Source: Candidatus Melainabacteria bacterium
GTDB lineage: Bacteria; Cyanobacteriota; Vampirovibrionia; Obscuribacterales; Obscuribacteraceae
Direction of reading: 5' to 3'
DNA length: 37,234 nucleotides
Assembly: GCA_016212515.1 (NCBI GenBank)
Contig: JACRFZ010000010.1
Location: 1 to 37,234 of the forward strand
Part shown: positions 7,120-15,939 of the stretch, in pieces
Layout of the letters: every line of letters begins with the position of its first letter
Numbering within the stretch: position 1 is the stretch's first letter
Notes under the pieces: generated by a model
Database searches by the model: none
The model's input: only the letters and a program-made list of their open reading frames with translations
What the model was told of the DNA's origin: nothing
Program-made: the position numbers and the translations under genes

Positions 7120-10083
7120 TCAGGAAGCAGGCTCGCTGAAACGTCTCAAGCTACCGCCGCGGTAGAGGCGGTTGCCCAGTATTTTGATCAAGTCTTCTCC
7201 GTCGAAGGGTTTGCGCACATAGTCAACCAGTTCGCGATTGTTAATGGAGAGACCCGGATTCTCCGCGCCGCTCAGGACTACCACAGGGGTAGCGCCGTCT
7301 TCTTGTCTCCCGTGCAGCCAGTTAATGAAGTCGACGCCGTTGCCGTCAGGCAGATGAATATCGGCGAAAATTAGATCGTAGCGGTGGTTTCTGGTCAACT
7401 CTTTTGCTTCCGCCACGGAGGCCGCACGCATGGTCTGAAAGCCTTTGCGCGTAAGAAATGCTTTTAAAAGCATGGCGATGGAATCGCTGTCCTCCAGGAT
7501 AAGTAGCTTGGCCGGCTCCTGACTGTCTTGTTTGGCGGCTTGACTGAGGTCGCTCATGGATGTGTGGGGAAGTGCTGCCGGTTTACGCGGCACTTGTGGC
7601 AGGGTGAACCAGAAGGTGGCTCCCTGTCCTGGTCTGCTCTCAACACCTATGGTTCCTGTCATGTTTTCAACCAGGGCTTTGGAGATGGCTAAGCCTAGCC
7701 CGGAACCGGTATTGCTCTCGTTCTCCAGGCAAGACAGTTGCTGGAAGAGTCCGAATAGCTCCGACTTTTCTTCGTCTTTGATGCCCGGTCCGTCATCATC
7801 GACCATGAACCGCAGCATGCCGGTCTGCTCCTGGCACTGGGTTAGTCTGATGCGCACGGTGCCGTCTTTGGGCGAAAACTTGATGGCGTTGGAAATCAGG
7901 TTGGTCAGTACTTGCACCAGTCTGTCGCTGTCGGCCTGACATTCATGTGCGTCATCGGTCTCCAGGGCAATTTTGACGGATCGTTCTTCTGCATAGGCTT
8001 TCAATGTGTCGATGGTATGCAGGGTCAGGTCGACGGCATTGACTCTCACCGGCTTGAGGTCGAGTTTCTTTGCTTCCAATTTGCGAATGTCTAATATGTC
8101 GTTGATGAGCCTGATTAGTCGATCGCAGTTATCTTTGGCAATAGTTGTGTACTCAAGGGTCTCTTCGGAAATATCGCCGGTCATCCCGCCCTCTATCAGT
8201 CCCAGGGCGGCGCGAATCGAAGTGAGAGGGGTGCGTAGTTCATGTGAGACTGTGGAATAGAATTCCGATACACGGCGCTCCACTTCTTTCTTCTCTGTAA
8301 TATCGTGGGCGATACCACAGAGCCGCACCGTTCGGCCGCTCTCGTCTTTAACGGGAAAGACTCGCGACCAGAGCCACCTTTCTGCTTCGCTGCTTCCCTC
8401 GGGCGGATGGGTTCTGAATTCCAGTTCCTTGCCTGAGTCTGGTATGTCTGAGAGAGTGAGTAATTCCTTTACGGCTTCTTGATCTTCCGGCACTATTTGT
8501 TCGAGGAAGACCGCGGCATTTTGATACAAAGCCTGGCAACTGCGGTGGAATACCTCTTCGAAGGCCGGTGAAGCATAAATGAAACGGTTGTTGCGTTTGT
8601 CAATGATCCAGAACACTTCTTTGATGTTTTCGGCAAGTTGCCGGAACATGGTTTCGCTGTCCAGAAGTTTTCTTTCGTAGTCGTTTCTGGCCTTCTCAGC
8701 TGCTTTCAGTTCATCGATGTCCCGGTGGGAGCCGGCCATCCGTACCGGTTTACCCTGGCTGTTCCAGACGGCCTGGCCTTTTGCTGATATCCATTTGTAG
8801 GCACCGCTTTTGGTGAGCATACGAAACTCTACATCGAAAGGTAGTTTTCGTTCGATGTGTTTCTGCACTTCTTCCATTACCCGGGGATAGTCCTCCGGAT
8901 GACAGAGTTTGCGAAAGACCTCAAAATGGTTTCCCAGTTCGCTTTCCTCAAAGCCCAGTTGCTCTTTGTAGCGGGGCGAATAGAAGACTTCGTTTGTACT
9001 CAGATCCCAGTCCCAGATACCGTCGTTGGATGCCGTTATGGCCACATAGTAGCGTTCCTGGGCCTTTAAATAAGCTTCGTTGGTTTCGATGCGGTCGACG
9101 AATTGTCCGATTTGCAGACCGACCGAACTAAGTATCGGCAGGAGTTCCTCTTCCACCGGTCCTTTGTCCTTGCTGAAAAGGGCTATCAGTCCCCAATTTT
9201 GTTTGCCGGTGGCAATTGGTATCACGACTGTTTCTCGATAGAGCCGGCTGATGCGTGAGTCCTGTTCGCTAAAGACAACGGCCGATCGGTTCAGCGTCAG
9301 TTTTTCGCATTTGCCGGAAAACCAGGAAGTAGAAGGAAAACCGGCTCCGATGACCAATGGAATAGAAACGGAACGGGTGAGCAGGTAGTCGTGGGTTTCC
9401 CTATCGCTATTCAAGGCCATAACCACACGTTTTAGCCGGTTGCTTTTCTCGTCTGCTTTCCAGACCAGGCCGATGTCGTAGTCGAGCCAGCCGGTAAGTT
9501 TCTGTGTGACCTGTAAGAGTCCTTCGTAAATGCTGTCTGCACCAACCAGAAGCATTGTCGTCTCAAATTGCATCTCTCGCAAAAGCTCTTCCCGTCTCTT
9601 TTGAGTTATATCTCTGGCAATGACTCTGATATAGGTGAGCTTGTTGTTTTGAAAATGACTGTTGGCAGTGATCAGCAGATCTTTCGCCTTGCCTTCGGCG
9701 TCGCGAGTTTTGATCATTTTCTCCTGGCAGTCTGTGCAACCTTCGGAAAGTATTGCCGCAAGTAGGGTTTCATCTCCATAGACGGCGGCAAGACTACGAC
9801 CCAGATAGTCGGCTTTGTTGTATCCCAGAAGATTTAGTTCGGCTTTATTCACGTGTAGGACAGTGCCGCTAGCATCAACAATGCACATGGCTAGAGGGGC
9901 ATTTTCGAAAAAGTCCAGGAATATGTCGCCGAAGTCCGGTGGAACACCCGCATATTCCGCTTCTGCCGATTCAGGTTGAGAGGGGTTGAGTCGTTCTTTG
10001 TCCGAATGGAGGTGATTTTTGCTTACATCATCCATGCCGCTGTTTCCCGATAGGCCTGGAACTAGAAGGTTATCTGCCCACAT
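7120..10083 (-). CDS. Multi-PAS/GAF hybrid sensor histidine kinase with C-terminal receiver
   Basis: A 987-residue hybrid kinase. Order seen: N-terminal PAS (about 50-165), GAF-like region (about 175-330, YRETVVIPIATGKQNWGLIAL), PAS/PAC (about 345-470, WDWDLSTNEVFYSPRY), PAS/PAC (about 480-600), HisKA with phospho-acceptor His614 in VSHELRTPL, HATPase_c with N box (NLISNAIKFS) and G boxes (DDDGPGIKD, GSGLGLAISK), and a receiver domain with Asp908 in FADIHLPDGNG plus the VLSGAE and VRKPF signature residues. There is no membrane helix, so it is a cytosolic sensor of small ligands, redox state or light. The receiver suggests a phosphorelay to an unlinked HPt protein. It is convergent with fabH. 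A second start 16 codons in (Met17) is possible. Confidence 0.95.
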   Translation of the reverse strand: MWADNLLVPGLSGNSGMDDVSKNHLHSDKERLNPSQPESAEAEYAGVPPDFGDIFLDFFENAPLAMCIVDASGTVLHVNKAELNLLGYNKADYLGRSLAAVYGDETLLAAILSEGCTDCQEKMIKTRDAEGKAKDLLITANSHFQNNKLTYIRVIARDITQKRREELLREMQFETTMLLVGADSIYEGLLQVTQKLTGWLDYDIGLVWKADEKSNRLKRVVMALNSDRETHDYLLTRSVSIPLVIGAGFPSTSWFSGKCEKLTLNRSAVVFSEQDSRISRLYRETVVIPIATGKQNWGLIALFSKDKGPVEEELLPILSSVGLQIGQFVDRIETNEAYLKAQERYYVAITASNDGIWDWDLSTNEVFYSPRYKEQLGFEESELGNHFEVFRKLCHPEDYPRVMEEVQKHIERKLPFDVEFRMLTKSGAYKWISAKGQAVWNSQGKPVRMAGSHRDIDELKAAEKARNDYERKLLDSETMFRQLAENIKEVFWIIDKRNNRFIYASPAFEEVFHRSCQALYQNAAVFLEQIVPEDQEAVKELLTLSDIPDSGKELEFRTHPPEGSSEAERWLWSRVFPVKDESGRTVRLCGIAHDITEKKEVERRVSEFYSTVSHELRTPLTSIRAALGLIEGGMTGDISEETLEYTTIAKDNCDRLIRLINDILDIRKLEAKKLDLKPVRVNAVDLTLHTIDTLKAYAEERSVKIALETDDAHECQADSDRLVQVLTNLISNAIKFSPKDGTVRIRLTQCQEQTGMLRFMVDDDGPGIKDEEKSELFGLFQQLSCLENESNTGSGLGLAISKALVENMTGTIGVESRPGQGATFWFTLPQVPRKPAALPHTSMSDLSQAAKQDSQEPAKLLILEDSDSIAMLLKAFLTRKGFQTMRAASVAEAKELTRNHRYDLIFADIHLPDGNGVDFINWLHGRQEDGATPVVVLSGAENPGLSINNRELVDYVRKPFDGEDLIKILGNRLYRGGSLRRFSEPAS

Positions 10084-10241
10084 TTATGTAACTTATAGGC
10101 CTTTTGCCTCTTATTAAGTTCTACCCTGATCTCCTTGGTGTAATTCCCATTGCCAGTACACCTTAACATTTACTAGTATGCCAATATCAGGATCCCCGCT
10201 ACCTACAGCCAAGATTTGAGGCTTGCATAGGAAGATTTATA

Positions 10242-12017
10242 TTGGTGGAAGAACGTCCGGACAAAGCTTATACCGATAAGGCAGACCAGAATCTCCGGTC
10301 CCAGGTGCTTTATTCGAGGCTGTTTGGAGCCGGCAGCGGGGATAGTGGTGCGACCACGGAGAGCGGGGCAACCAATGCCGCCCTCAGCGATGAAGCCCTC
10401 TTTCAGGTGTTGGGCAAGCGGACCCACAGTAAGGCGGAGGAACCGGCGCCCCAGCCCATGCTGAAAGCGCAGACCGTCAACGCGGAGGCCCCTGCATCCG
10501 AGCAAGGAGCGCCGCCTCAGTCGGCTCTCGCTCATGGAGCCGAGGTCTTTCGCTATAACCTGATTCAAGCGCCCCTGACAGGCTTGACTCAACTTGCCGA
10601 CAATACCCTGGGCACCAGGTGGGAGTCGCAAACGCGGTTTTATCAGGCTCCTACCCCGGCTGCTTATGGAAGCGCTGCCTGGGTGGCAGAAGTTGCCGGA
10701 GGAGTAGCAGCCGGTGCGGTTCCCTTTTTGCTCTTGCACAAGGCCATTGGTCCGGGAGCCGTGGCCAAAGTTGAGGTAATGGGTAATTATTCGGCTGCCA
10801 AAACCCTGCCTGTGATAGGAAAATCGGCCCTGGTAGGTGCCGGTTGGGGCGGTGTTTTGACGCCCGTACAGGAAGGTGAGAATTTCTGGCCAACCAGGTT
10901 GAATAATTCTCTTTCCAACGCAGCGGCCTTCGCCACCCTGACCGCCGGTACCGTGGCCCTGAAGCGGTCCGGTTCCACATTTTTGCGCAATGACATGGTA
11001 GCCGGCACCGCCAGCGGTGCGGTGGGCGGCTTTGTGGCCGCCGATTCCAGGTCCCTTTTGTCGACAGGACAGCTAGCTTCCGGCACTGAGAGACTCCATT
11101 CCATGAGCACATTTGCCCTGGGTGGCTTGATGCTGGGCGGTGCCACCACTGCCTACCAGAACTTCCGCCCCGCCAGCGGTATTGCCGGTGTGCGAACCCC
11201 TGAGGATATGCGCGCTCTGGCCGACCGAACCATCAGACCCGGGCACCCGGAGCGATATGCCTTTGAACCGGAGCAGAAAATTCCGGCTAAGGCCGATGCT
11301 CTCATGGCCGAGTCGAAGGTTCATTCCGAGTGGCACAACCGGGCCAGCGTAGCGGTGCGCCAGGAAATAGACAGCAGCAACATGCCTGTGGATGCTAAGA
11401 AGCTTGTGGTTTCGGGCTTTCAAGAAATGTCTTATGGACTGGAAGCCTTACATTCACGGCCGCAGCAAAAACCAATAATGGTTGTGTACGGCTCGGCGCG
11501 CTTCAAGGAGAACGACTTCCGCTATCAGCGAGCCCGCTACATAGGTGGAAGGGCCGTGGAGGAAGGTTTTGATGTAATGACAGGCGGCGGACCCGGCACA
11601 ATGGAAGGCGCTAATCGCGGCGCCTATGAAGCCGGTGGGAACTCCATCGGTGTGGTGCTCAAATTACCCCATGAGAAGCGAGGTAACGGCTATCAAACCA
11701 TGACCTTGAAGCATCGCAATTTCTTCACCCGCATGGAAATGTTGAAGCAGGGCGATGTTTTTATAGTGGAAGACGGCGGCATCGGCACGGCGGCCGAGGC
11801 CCTTGATACCCTCACTCACATTCAGACCGGCAAGTTGAAGGAGGTACCCATTTACTTTGTCGGCAAGGATAACTACAAGAAAATGGACTCATGGTTAGCC
11901 CAGATGGAACGCAACGGCACCATCTCCCCTAATGACAGACATCTGTACCGAATCGTTGATAATCCGGATGATATCTTCCTTGATTTAGAGCGTCGGCGAA
12001 GCCAGTCGGGGACCTAG
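10242..12017 (+). CDS. LOG-family (TIGR00730-like) nucleotide hydrolase with long membrane-like N-terminus
   Basis: A 591-residue protein. Residues about 410-585 are a LOG/lysine-decarboxylase-like Rossmann domain. It has VVYGSARF at the first strand, GGGPGTMEGANRGA (about 447-460), an Arg in FFTRMEML and EDGGIGTAAE (about 510). Family members remove ribose 5'-phosphate from cytokinin nucleotides or AMP; the usual motif is PGGxGTxxE and here the Pro is Asp. The first 400 residues are not found in ordinary family members (about 200 residues). They start with an Ala/Ser/Glu-rich low-complexity part and then carry several Gly/Ala-rich hydrophobic segments (VAEVAGGVAAGAVPFLLL; STFALGGLMLGGATTAY) that could sit in a membrane. 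TTG 10242 follows AGGA at 9 bp; GTG 10245 is an alternative. Confidence 0.85.
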   Translation: MVEERPDKAYTDKADQNLRSQVLYSRLFGAGSGDSGATTESGATNAALSDEALFQVLGKRTHSKAEEPAPQPMLKAQTVNAEAPASEQGAPPQSALAHGAEVFRYNLIQAPLTGLTQLADNTLGTRWESQTRFYQAPTPAAYGSAAWVAEVAGGVAAGAVPFLLLHKAIGPGAVAKVEVMGNYSAAKTLPVIGKSALVGAGWGGVLTPVQEGENFWPTRLNNSLSNAAAFATLTAGTVALKRSGSTFLRNDMVAGTASGAVGGFVAADSRSLLSTGQLASGTERLHSMSTFALGGLMLGGATTAYQNFRPASGIAGVRTPEDMRALADRTIRPGHPERYAFEPEQKIPAKADALMAESKVHSEWHNRASVAVRQEIDSSNMPVDAKKLVVSGFQEMSYGLEALHSRPQQKPIMVVYGSARFKENDFRYQRARYIGGRAVEEGFDVMTGGGPGTMEGANRGAYEAGGNSIGVVLKLPHEKRGNGYQTMTLKHRNFFTRMEMLKQGDVFIVEDGGIGTAAEALDTLTHIQTGKLKEVPIYFVGKDNYKKMDSWLAQMERNGTISPNDRHLYRIVDNPDDIFLDLERRRSQSGT

Positions 12018-12028
12018 ATACTATATAC

Positions 12029-13390
12029 CTAGACTTTTTTGATGGCCGGTGGCAGCCAGTCGCCGTTCAGTGCTTCCGGTTTGGGCGCATAAAGTCTCAT
12101 GGTCAGACCGAGCACGCCGGCGGCCGGTGCCGGTAGCCAGTTTGCTTCTTTATCCTTGCCCGGGTTTGCATTCTGCACATAAATATCCAGGGAGCCGTCG
12201 CTGTTCTTAACCAGGGGCATCCAGGAACTGATGGCAAAGCGATTGAGGCTGTTGGCGCACTGGAAGCCGTCTTTATCGTAGAGGGTGAGGGACCAGAAGG
12301 CGTTTACCGGCGGCAGCTCTTCTTTCTTGAAGTGCAGCACGTAGTTGTTCTGTGCCTCAATGGGCTGGCCCTGGCTGTCGGCATAGTTAAGAGGATAAAT
12401 GGCGTCTTCCGGTTGGTTGGCGCCGAGTCCAACCATGGCGACTATGGCTCGTTTCATATAGTTGTTGCCGTACACACCCATGCTTTCGGTGTTCATCAGC
12501 CAGCCGTTGGCGGGGACGCCCATGCGGGTGGTTTTTTCTACCATGGTTTTGAGAGCGTCGGTTGTCGCTTTGGCCACGGCCTTTTGAATCGGCTCCGGCA
12601 GAGACTCCAGGCTGAAGCTCTTACCTGGTACAAGTCCGAGGCGAGCCATTCTGGCCAGGATTGACCAGTCGGAAGGGTGCGGCGCATGTAACTTGAGTAG
12701 TTCGGCGGCCTGGCTGAAGTAAACGGAGGCGGGCATCTCGTTTACTGTTTCCAGGGGCGGTTTTTTCATGTCGATACTGTCGTCGATTTTGGCTACTATC
12801 TCCGGCGCCTTTTTGCCCCAGGCAGATAGGGGCGTCACATTGAGCCCGTCTTGAATAGCATGAACGGCGCTGTAATCGGCGGGACCGTCGGTCTTAATGC
12901 GGCCGATTACCCAGACAAAGGGGGTAGGTGCCTCGATGACTGTAAGGCCTTTGGGTACATCGCCCTGGAAGCCCTTGGTGGTGATCAAATAGGACTGCGC
13001 CTCGGTGCCGCTGGTGCGCCAGCCTGGAGCGGCGAAGACATCGCTCCACATGTCCAGCATGGGCAGCAGATAGTAGCGTCCCTTTGTGTCTGGCGCTGAA
13101 ATAATTTGAGGCTCTTGGCTCAGATCGAGCCAGACCACGGAATAAAGAGTGTCGAAATTCGGTCTGACTACGGCCCGGAAGTCTGCCTCCGGGTAGGCTC
13201 TCATATGAGAGAACAGATTGGCCGGCCCAAAGCCTGGTCTAGCTCCCACAGGCAGGTTGGTGCATTGCTTGCGGGTGGCTTCCATGGACATCATCGGATA
13301 GAAGTAAAAATATGACTCCAGCGCTATGGCATATGCTTCTGCCTCGGTAAGTATCGTTGTCGGGTTGCTAAGTGTAGAAGGAACGCTCAT
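12029..13390 (-). CDS. DUF1254/DUF1214 domain protein
   Basis: A 453-residue protein with the two domains that usually travel together. The DUF1254 part (about 20-170) has FYPMMSMEATRKQ, the RPNFDTLYSVVWLDL block and RYYLLPMLDMWSDVFAAPG. The C-terminal DUF1214 part (about 340-445) has FWSLTLYDKDGF, a DGSLDIYVQ strand and a NWLPAPAG-like ending. Their biochemical role is not established. ATG 13390 is preceded by GGGAGAG at good spacing. No signal peptide is evident, although many relatives are exported. It is convergent with the LOG gene, with 11 bp between stops. A short open frame ends 24 bp upstream of the start. Confidence 0.93.
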   Translation of the reverse strand: MSVPSTLSNPTTILTEAEAYAIALESYFYFYPMMSMEATRKQCTNLPVGARPGFGPANLFSHMRAYPEADFRAVVRPNFDTLYSVVWLDLSQEPQIISAPDTKGRYYLLPMLDMWSDVFAAPGWRTSGTEAQSYLITTKGFQGDVPKGLTVIEAPTPFVWVIGRIKTDGPADYSAVHAIQDGLNVTPLSAWGKKAPEIVAKIDDSIDMKKPPLETVNEMPASVYFSQAAELLKLHAPHPSDWSILARMARLGLVPGKSFSLESLPEPIQKAVAKATTDALKTMVEKTTRMGVPANGWLMNTESMGVYGNNYMKRAIVAMVGLGANQPEDAIYPLNYADSQGQPIEAQNNYVLHFKKEELPPVNAFWSLTLYDKDGFQCANSLNRFAISSWMPLVKNSDGSLDIYVQNANPGKDKEANWLPAPAAGVLGLTMRLYAPKPEALNGDWLPPAIKKV

Positions 13391-13414
13391 GATTACTCTC
13401 CCGCTGGATATGCT

Positions 13415-13555
13415 CTAGACATCGAAAAAGGTTAGCACATCGAGTGGCTGCGAAGGTATGCCGATATCAATTTCTCGGTCTATTTTCAGGCGGGTGGTTG
13501 AGCCTTCGCGCTTGGGCAAGATGACTCCTTCCCGAGTTCTTTCCAGGGACTGCAT
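13415..13555 (-). pseudogene. Possible gene remnant upstream of the DUF1254 gene
   Basis: A 46-codon stretch from an internal ATG reads as ordinary charged protein (LERTREGVILPKREGSTT, then LKIDREIDIGIP) with base use like its left neighbours. It has no clear ribosome binding site of its own and I know no family for it. It ends 24 bp before the DUF1254 start and abuts the stop of the next hypothetical gene. It could be the 3' end of an older gene cut by insertion of the AT-rich patch, a tiny real gene, or chance. Confidence 0.25.
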
Positions 13556-13566
13556 TTGCAAACTGC

Positions 13567-14202
13567 CTAAAACCAAGCGTGCATATAGTATCCGTGAGTG
13601 CCCCAGAAGCGGCAATAGCGAGACGCACAAAGTACAATATCTAATTGCTCCAATGGTTTTTGCTTATTTTCCGCGGCCCAATCAATTTTAGCTACATCAA
13701 TACCTTCCGCATTGGCAAAAGCTAGCGCCTTTTTCTCAAGAGCTTCGCCATAAAGACAAAGTTCCGCTGCTGTCATCATTTCAAAGGCTTTATCCAACAA
13801 TTCTCTTCCAATAATCGCAACACAGTCCTTGAGTAGATTGGCTCTGAAACTCGTTATGTCAACATCTTCATACAAACCAGCATTTGAAAATTTCGGAAGC
13901 CCGTCACAAGGCTCTGCGAGATCTAAGACGAATGCTCCCCGCTTGTCAAGAAGCCACGCTTCAAAGGGCTCGTCGAAACTTCCTTCCTGGTAAATCTGTT
14001 TCATGTACTCATCTGCAGCAATATCTTTGCCGACTACTGGAATACTTAAAACGTCGAACTTATAGCTCGAAATGAGGTCAAGTTGATCATTGAGTCTATC
14101 TAACTCTGCGCCAGAACTTACTTTGATTTGTGATAGGAGCTCATCGAATTTACTTTCTTCACCCGGTAATGCCCGTGCCCCTGGAATCCAATCAAGTCCC
14201 AT
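13567..14202 (-). CDS. Hypothetical cytosolic protein, MGLDW-type
   Basis: A 211-residue soluble protein without signal peptide or membrane helix. The opening MGLDWIPGARALPG followed by an acidic helix (ESKFDELLSQI) and a central DLAEPCDGLPKFSN with LYEDVDITSFRA is a pattern I associate with an uncharacterised bacterial family of about 200 residues. No catalytic signature is recognised. Two cysteines stand close together near the C-terminus (CASRYC). Codon use is AT-richer than in neighbouring genes, which suggests transfer. It is divergent from the GT9 gene across a 700-bp gene-free stretch that holds a perfect palindrome. Confidence 0.72.
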   Translation of the reverse strand: MGLDWIPGARALPGEESKFDELLSQIKVSSGAELDRLNDQLDLISSYKFDVLSIPVVGKDIAADEYMKQIYQEGSFDEPFEAWLLDKRGAFVLDLAEPCDGLPKFSNAGLYEDVDITSFRANLLKDCVAIIGRELLDKAFEMMTAAELCLYGEALEKKALAFANAEGIDVAKIDWAAENKQKPLEQLDIVLCASRYCRFWGTHGYYMHAWF

Positions 14203-14909
14203 TAAACGTACTCCATCACTTGTCTATTCGATTGAATGACGATAAATCATAGTTTGTTGTGTAATTGGATTCAAGGTGGAATAGTCTTGCGCCAATATTC
14301 TGATTCCGAGGTCTCTAGTCCAGATCCTTGCTCGTTCTGGTTTTGAGGTTCCAGAATCGAGAGACCATCTGCTCTGCTGTCTTTGCGACATACCAGATTC
14401 CCTCCGGAGGGTCTCTTGCCTTACACTAGGATTATGCTGTTATGTGGCCGAGAAGTTTGTGCCACAGCTGTGGCACAATTCCGAAACTGTCGCTCCACCG
14501 CCGGTAGGCGCTCCGCGATTGAAGGTTTCAGGGATGATTGGATGCCAGAGGTGAACTACTGAGACGTCAGCCCCCAGTAATTAATAAGACGCTGCGGAGG
14601 TGTAAAAAGTTCATGGAGATTGAAAGTCATTTGTTGCTCGGTGCCTACACGGCATCTGCAAAAGTACGAACGTCACTTGCCTGAAGTGTGTTGGTGACGG
14701 CGACTTTCGAGACTTGACCAGTGTTGATTCCTGTGTAGGTACACGCCTGTCTACACAACTTTGAAGACTTGTATCAATCGGACAGTGTGAGGGTTCCTGT
14801 ACGAAACATAAGTGCTCGGATACACTGACTGCCATTTGCCGGCAATTGGGAAGACCTGTTTGTTTGTCAGATCCTCGTGTATCATTTTCCCCGGCAGGAG
14901 AACAGAGTT
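14203..14909. other. Gene-free divergent region in an AT-rich patch
   Basis: About 700 bp without a credible gene on either strand; all long frames lack a start with a ribosome binding site and have odd composition. It holds three inverted repeats: CCCTCCGGAGGG at 14400-14411, a 22-bp perfect palindrome at 14457-14478, and TGTGTAG at 14732-14738 matched by CTACACA at 14751-14757. AGGAG at 14896-14900 is the binding site for the GT9 gene. No transposase remnant was recognised. Confidence 0.55.
14457..14478. repeat. Perfect 22-bp palindrome
   Basis: The half-site TTGTGCCACAG is followed immediately by its exact reverse complement with no spacer. Such gapless palindromes are usual for sites of dimeric regulators or resolvases rather than terminators, and no T-run follows. 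Function is inferred only. Confidence 0.6.
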
Positions 14910-15848
14910 TTGGCAATATACCTTGCACCAATTTCAAACGGCCTGGGAGATTTAATTGTCTCCATCCCGATTTTGCAATCGCTTATAAAGACTGGCGAAC
15001 CTACCTACCTTGTAATGCGTTCGCCGGCGCAATACGGACTGTCCGACAGGATTCCCGGCCTGGCTGGCAGCATCAAGGAAAGCGAGTTCAATCCTGACGC
15101 TTTGAGTCAAGATGATCGCTTCTACAACTTCAGAGCTCATCCGCTGCAGTCAGACTATATCTGGGGTTCAGCGGAGTTTGAAGCAAAGTATCCAGGGTTC
15201 CGAATCAACGACATACTGGCTGGCATCTGCCGAGATTGGGGCATTGAGGCTGATTTCGAGCGATTGATTCAGATGCCGTTCAAGTTTAGGGAGGACTTTG
15301 CCGACCGAATTGTTTTCGTTCCCGGGTCATCCGGGATTTTCAAGTGCTGGTCGGCAACCAATTGGATAAGCCTTTATGAGCTTCTGAAAGCAGCCGGACG
15401 TCAGGTGATAGTGGTTGGACAACCGGAACGATCTTCACAAGTTCGAGATGTGATTGCTCACGGAGTGCCACATGTAGAAACAAAGCAGATAGGTGATGCG
15501 GTTGACGCCGTGAGCAGCGCTTCTTGTGTAGTGTCGGTCGATACGGGATTGATGCACATCGCTGTCCATCAGAACACTCCAACAGTAGCTCTGTTCCGCT
15601 ATAACACCATGTTCATGAGGTCCTACAAACACAAACGTTCGCTGGTCGCACCCCTTTGCGATTCCGCTTGTATAGAACGCGAACTCAAGGGGGCTCCGAA
15701 TGAGAAGCTGCGCTACACGGAGTGGGCGCTCTGGGATTCCCTGACCTGCGCTCTTGATGACGGCAGTCAGCCTTGTGCGCGGATGAGCGAGATTACTGCA
15801 AATATGGTTTATGATGCGGTTATGGAGCTTTTAGCTGAGCGCGGTTGA
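14910..15848 (+). CDS. Glycosyltransferase family 9 (heptosyltransferase-like)
   Basis: 312 residues from TTG 14910, which follows AGGAG (14896-14900) at 9 bp. The frame extends to GTG 14877, but that gives an unneeded leader. The N-terminal SNGLGDLIVSIPILQSL corresponds to the G-x-GD-x-x-x-x-x-P motif of GT-B heptosyltransferases. The C-terminal half has IVFVPGSSG, W-x-x-x-NWISLYELL, VIVVGQPE and the nucleotide-sugar-site block VVSVDTGLMHIAVHQNTPTV. GT9 enzymes add heptose or related sugars to LPS core or other glycans using ADP- or UDP-activated donors. It stands alone rather than in an LPS cluster, so the acceptor is unknown. The acceptor-binding N-terminal half is diverged. Confidence 0.85.
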   Translation: MAIYLAPISNGLGDLIVSIPILQSLIKTGEPTYLVMRSPAQYGLSDRIPGLAGSIKESEFNPDALSQDDRFYNFRAHPLQSDYIWGSAEFEAKYPGFRINDILAGICRDWGIEADFERLIQMPFKFREDFADRIVFVPGSSGIFKCWSATNWISLYELLKAAGRQVIVVGQPERSSQVRDVIAHGVPHVETKQIGDAVDAVSSASCVVSVDTGLMHIAVHQNTPTVALFRYNTMFMRSYKHKRSLVAPLCDSACIERELKGAPNEKLRYTEWALWDSLTCALDDGSQPCARMSEITANMVYDAVMELLAERG

Positions 15849-15939
15849 GCCGATTCCTTGAAGGTATTTTCTGGCTTCTCTGCAACTTCTCTAATACGCA
15901 GCAGTAACTGGGTCTGTGGCGATACGACAAAGCGTAGCC

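Noticed and set aside
12017..12045. T-run between the LOG and DUF1254 genes as a terminator
   Set aside because: The T-run encodes lysines of the DUF1254 C-terminus and no stable stem precedes it.
14611..14937. Minus-strand frame in the gene-free region
   Set aside because: Odd composition, no binding site, overlaps the GT9 start.
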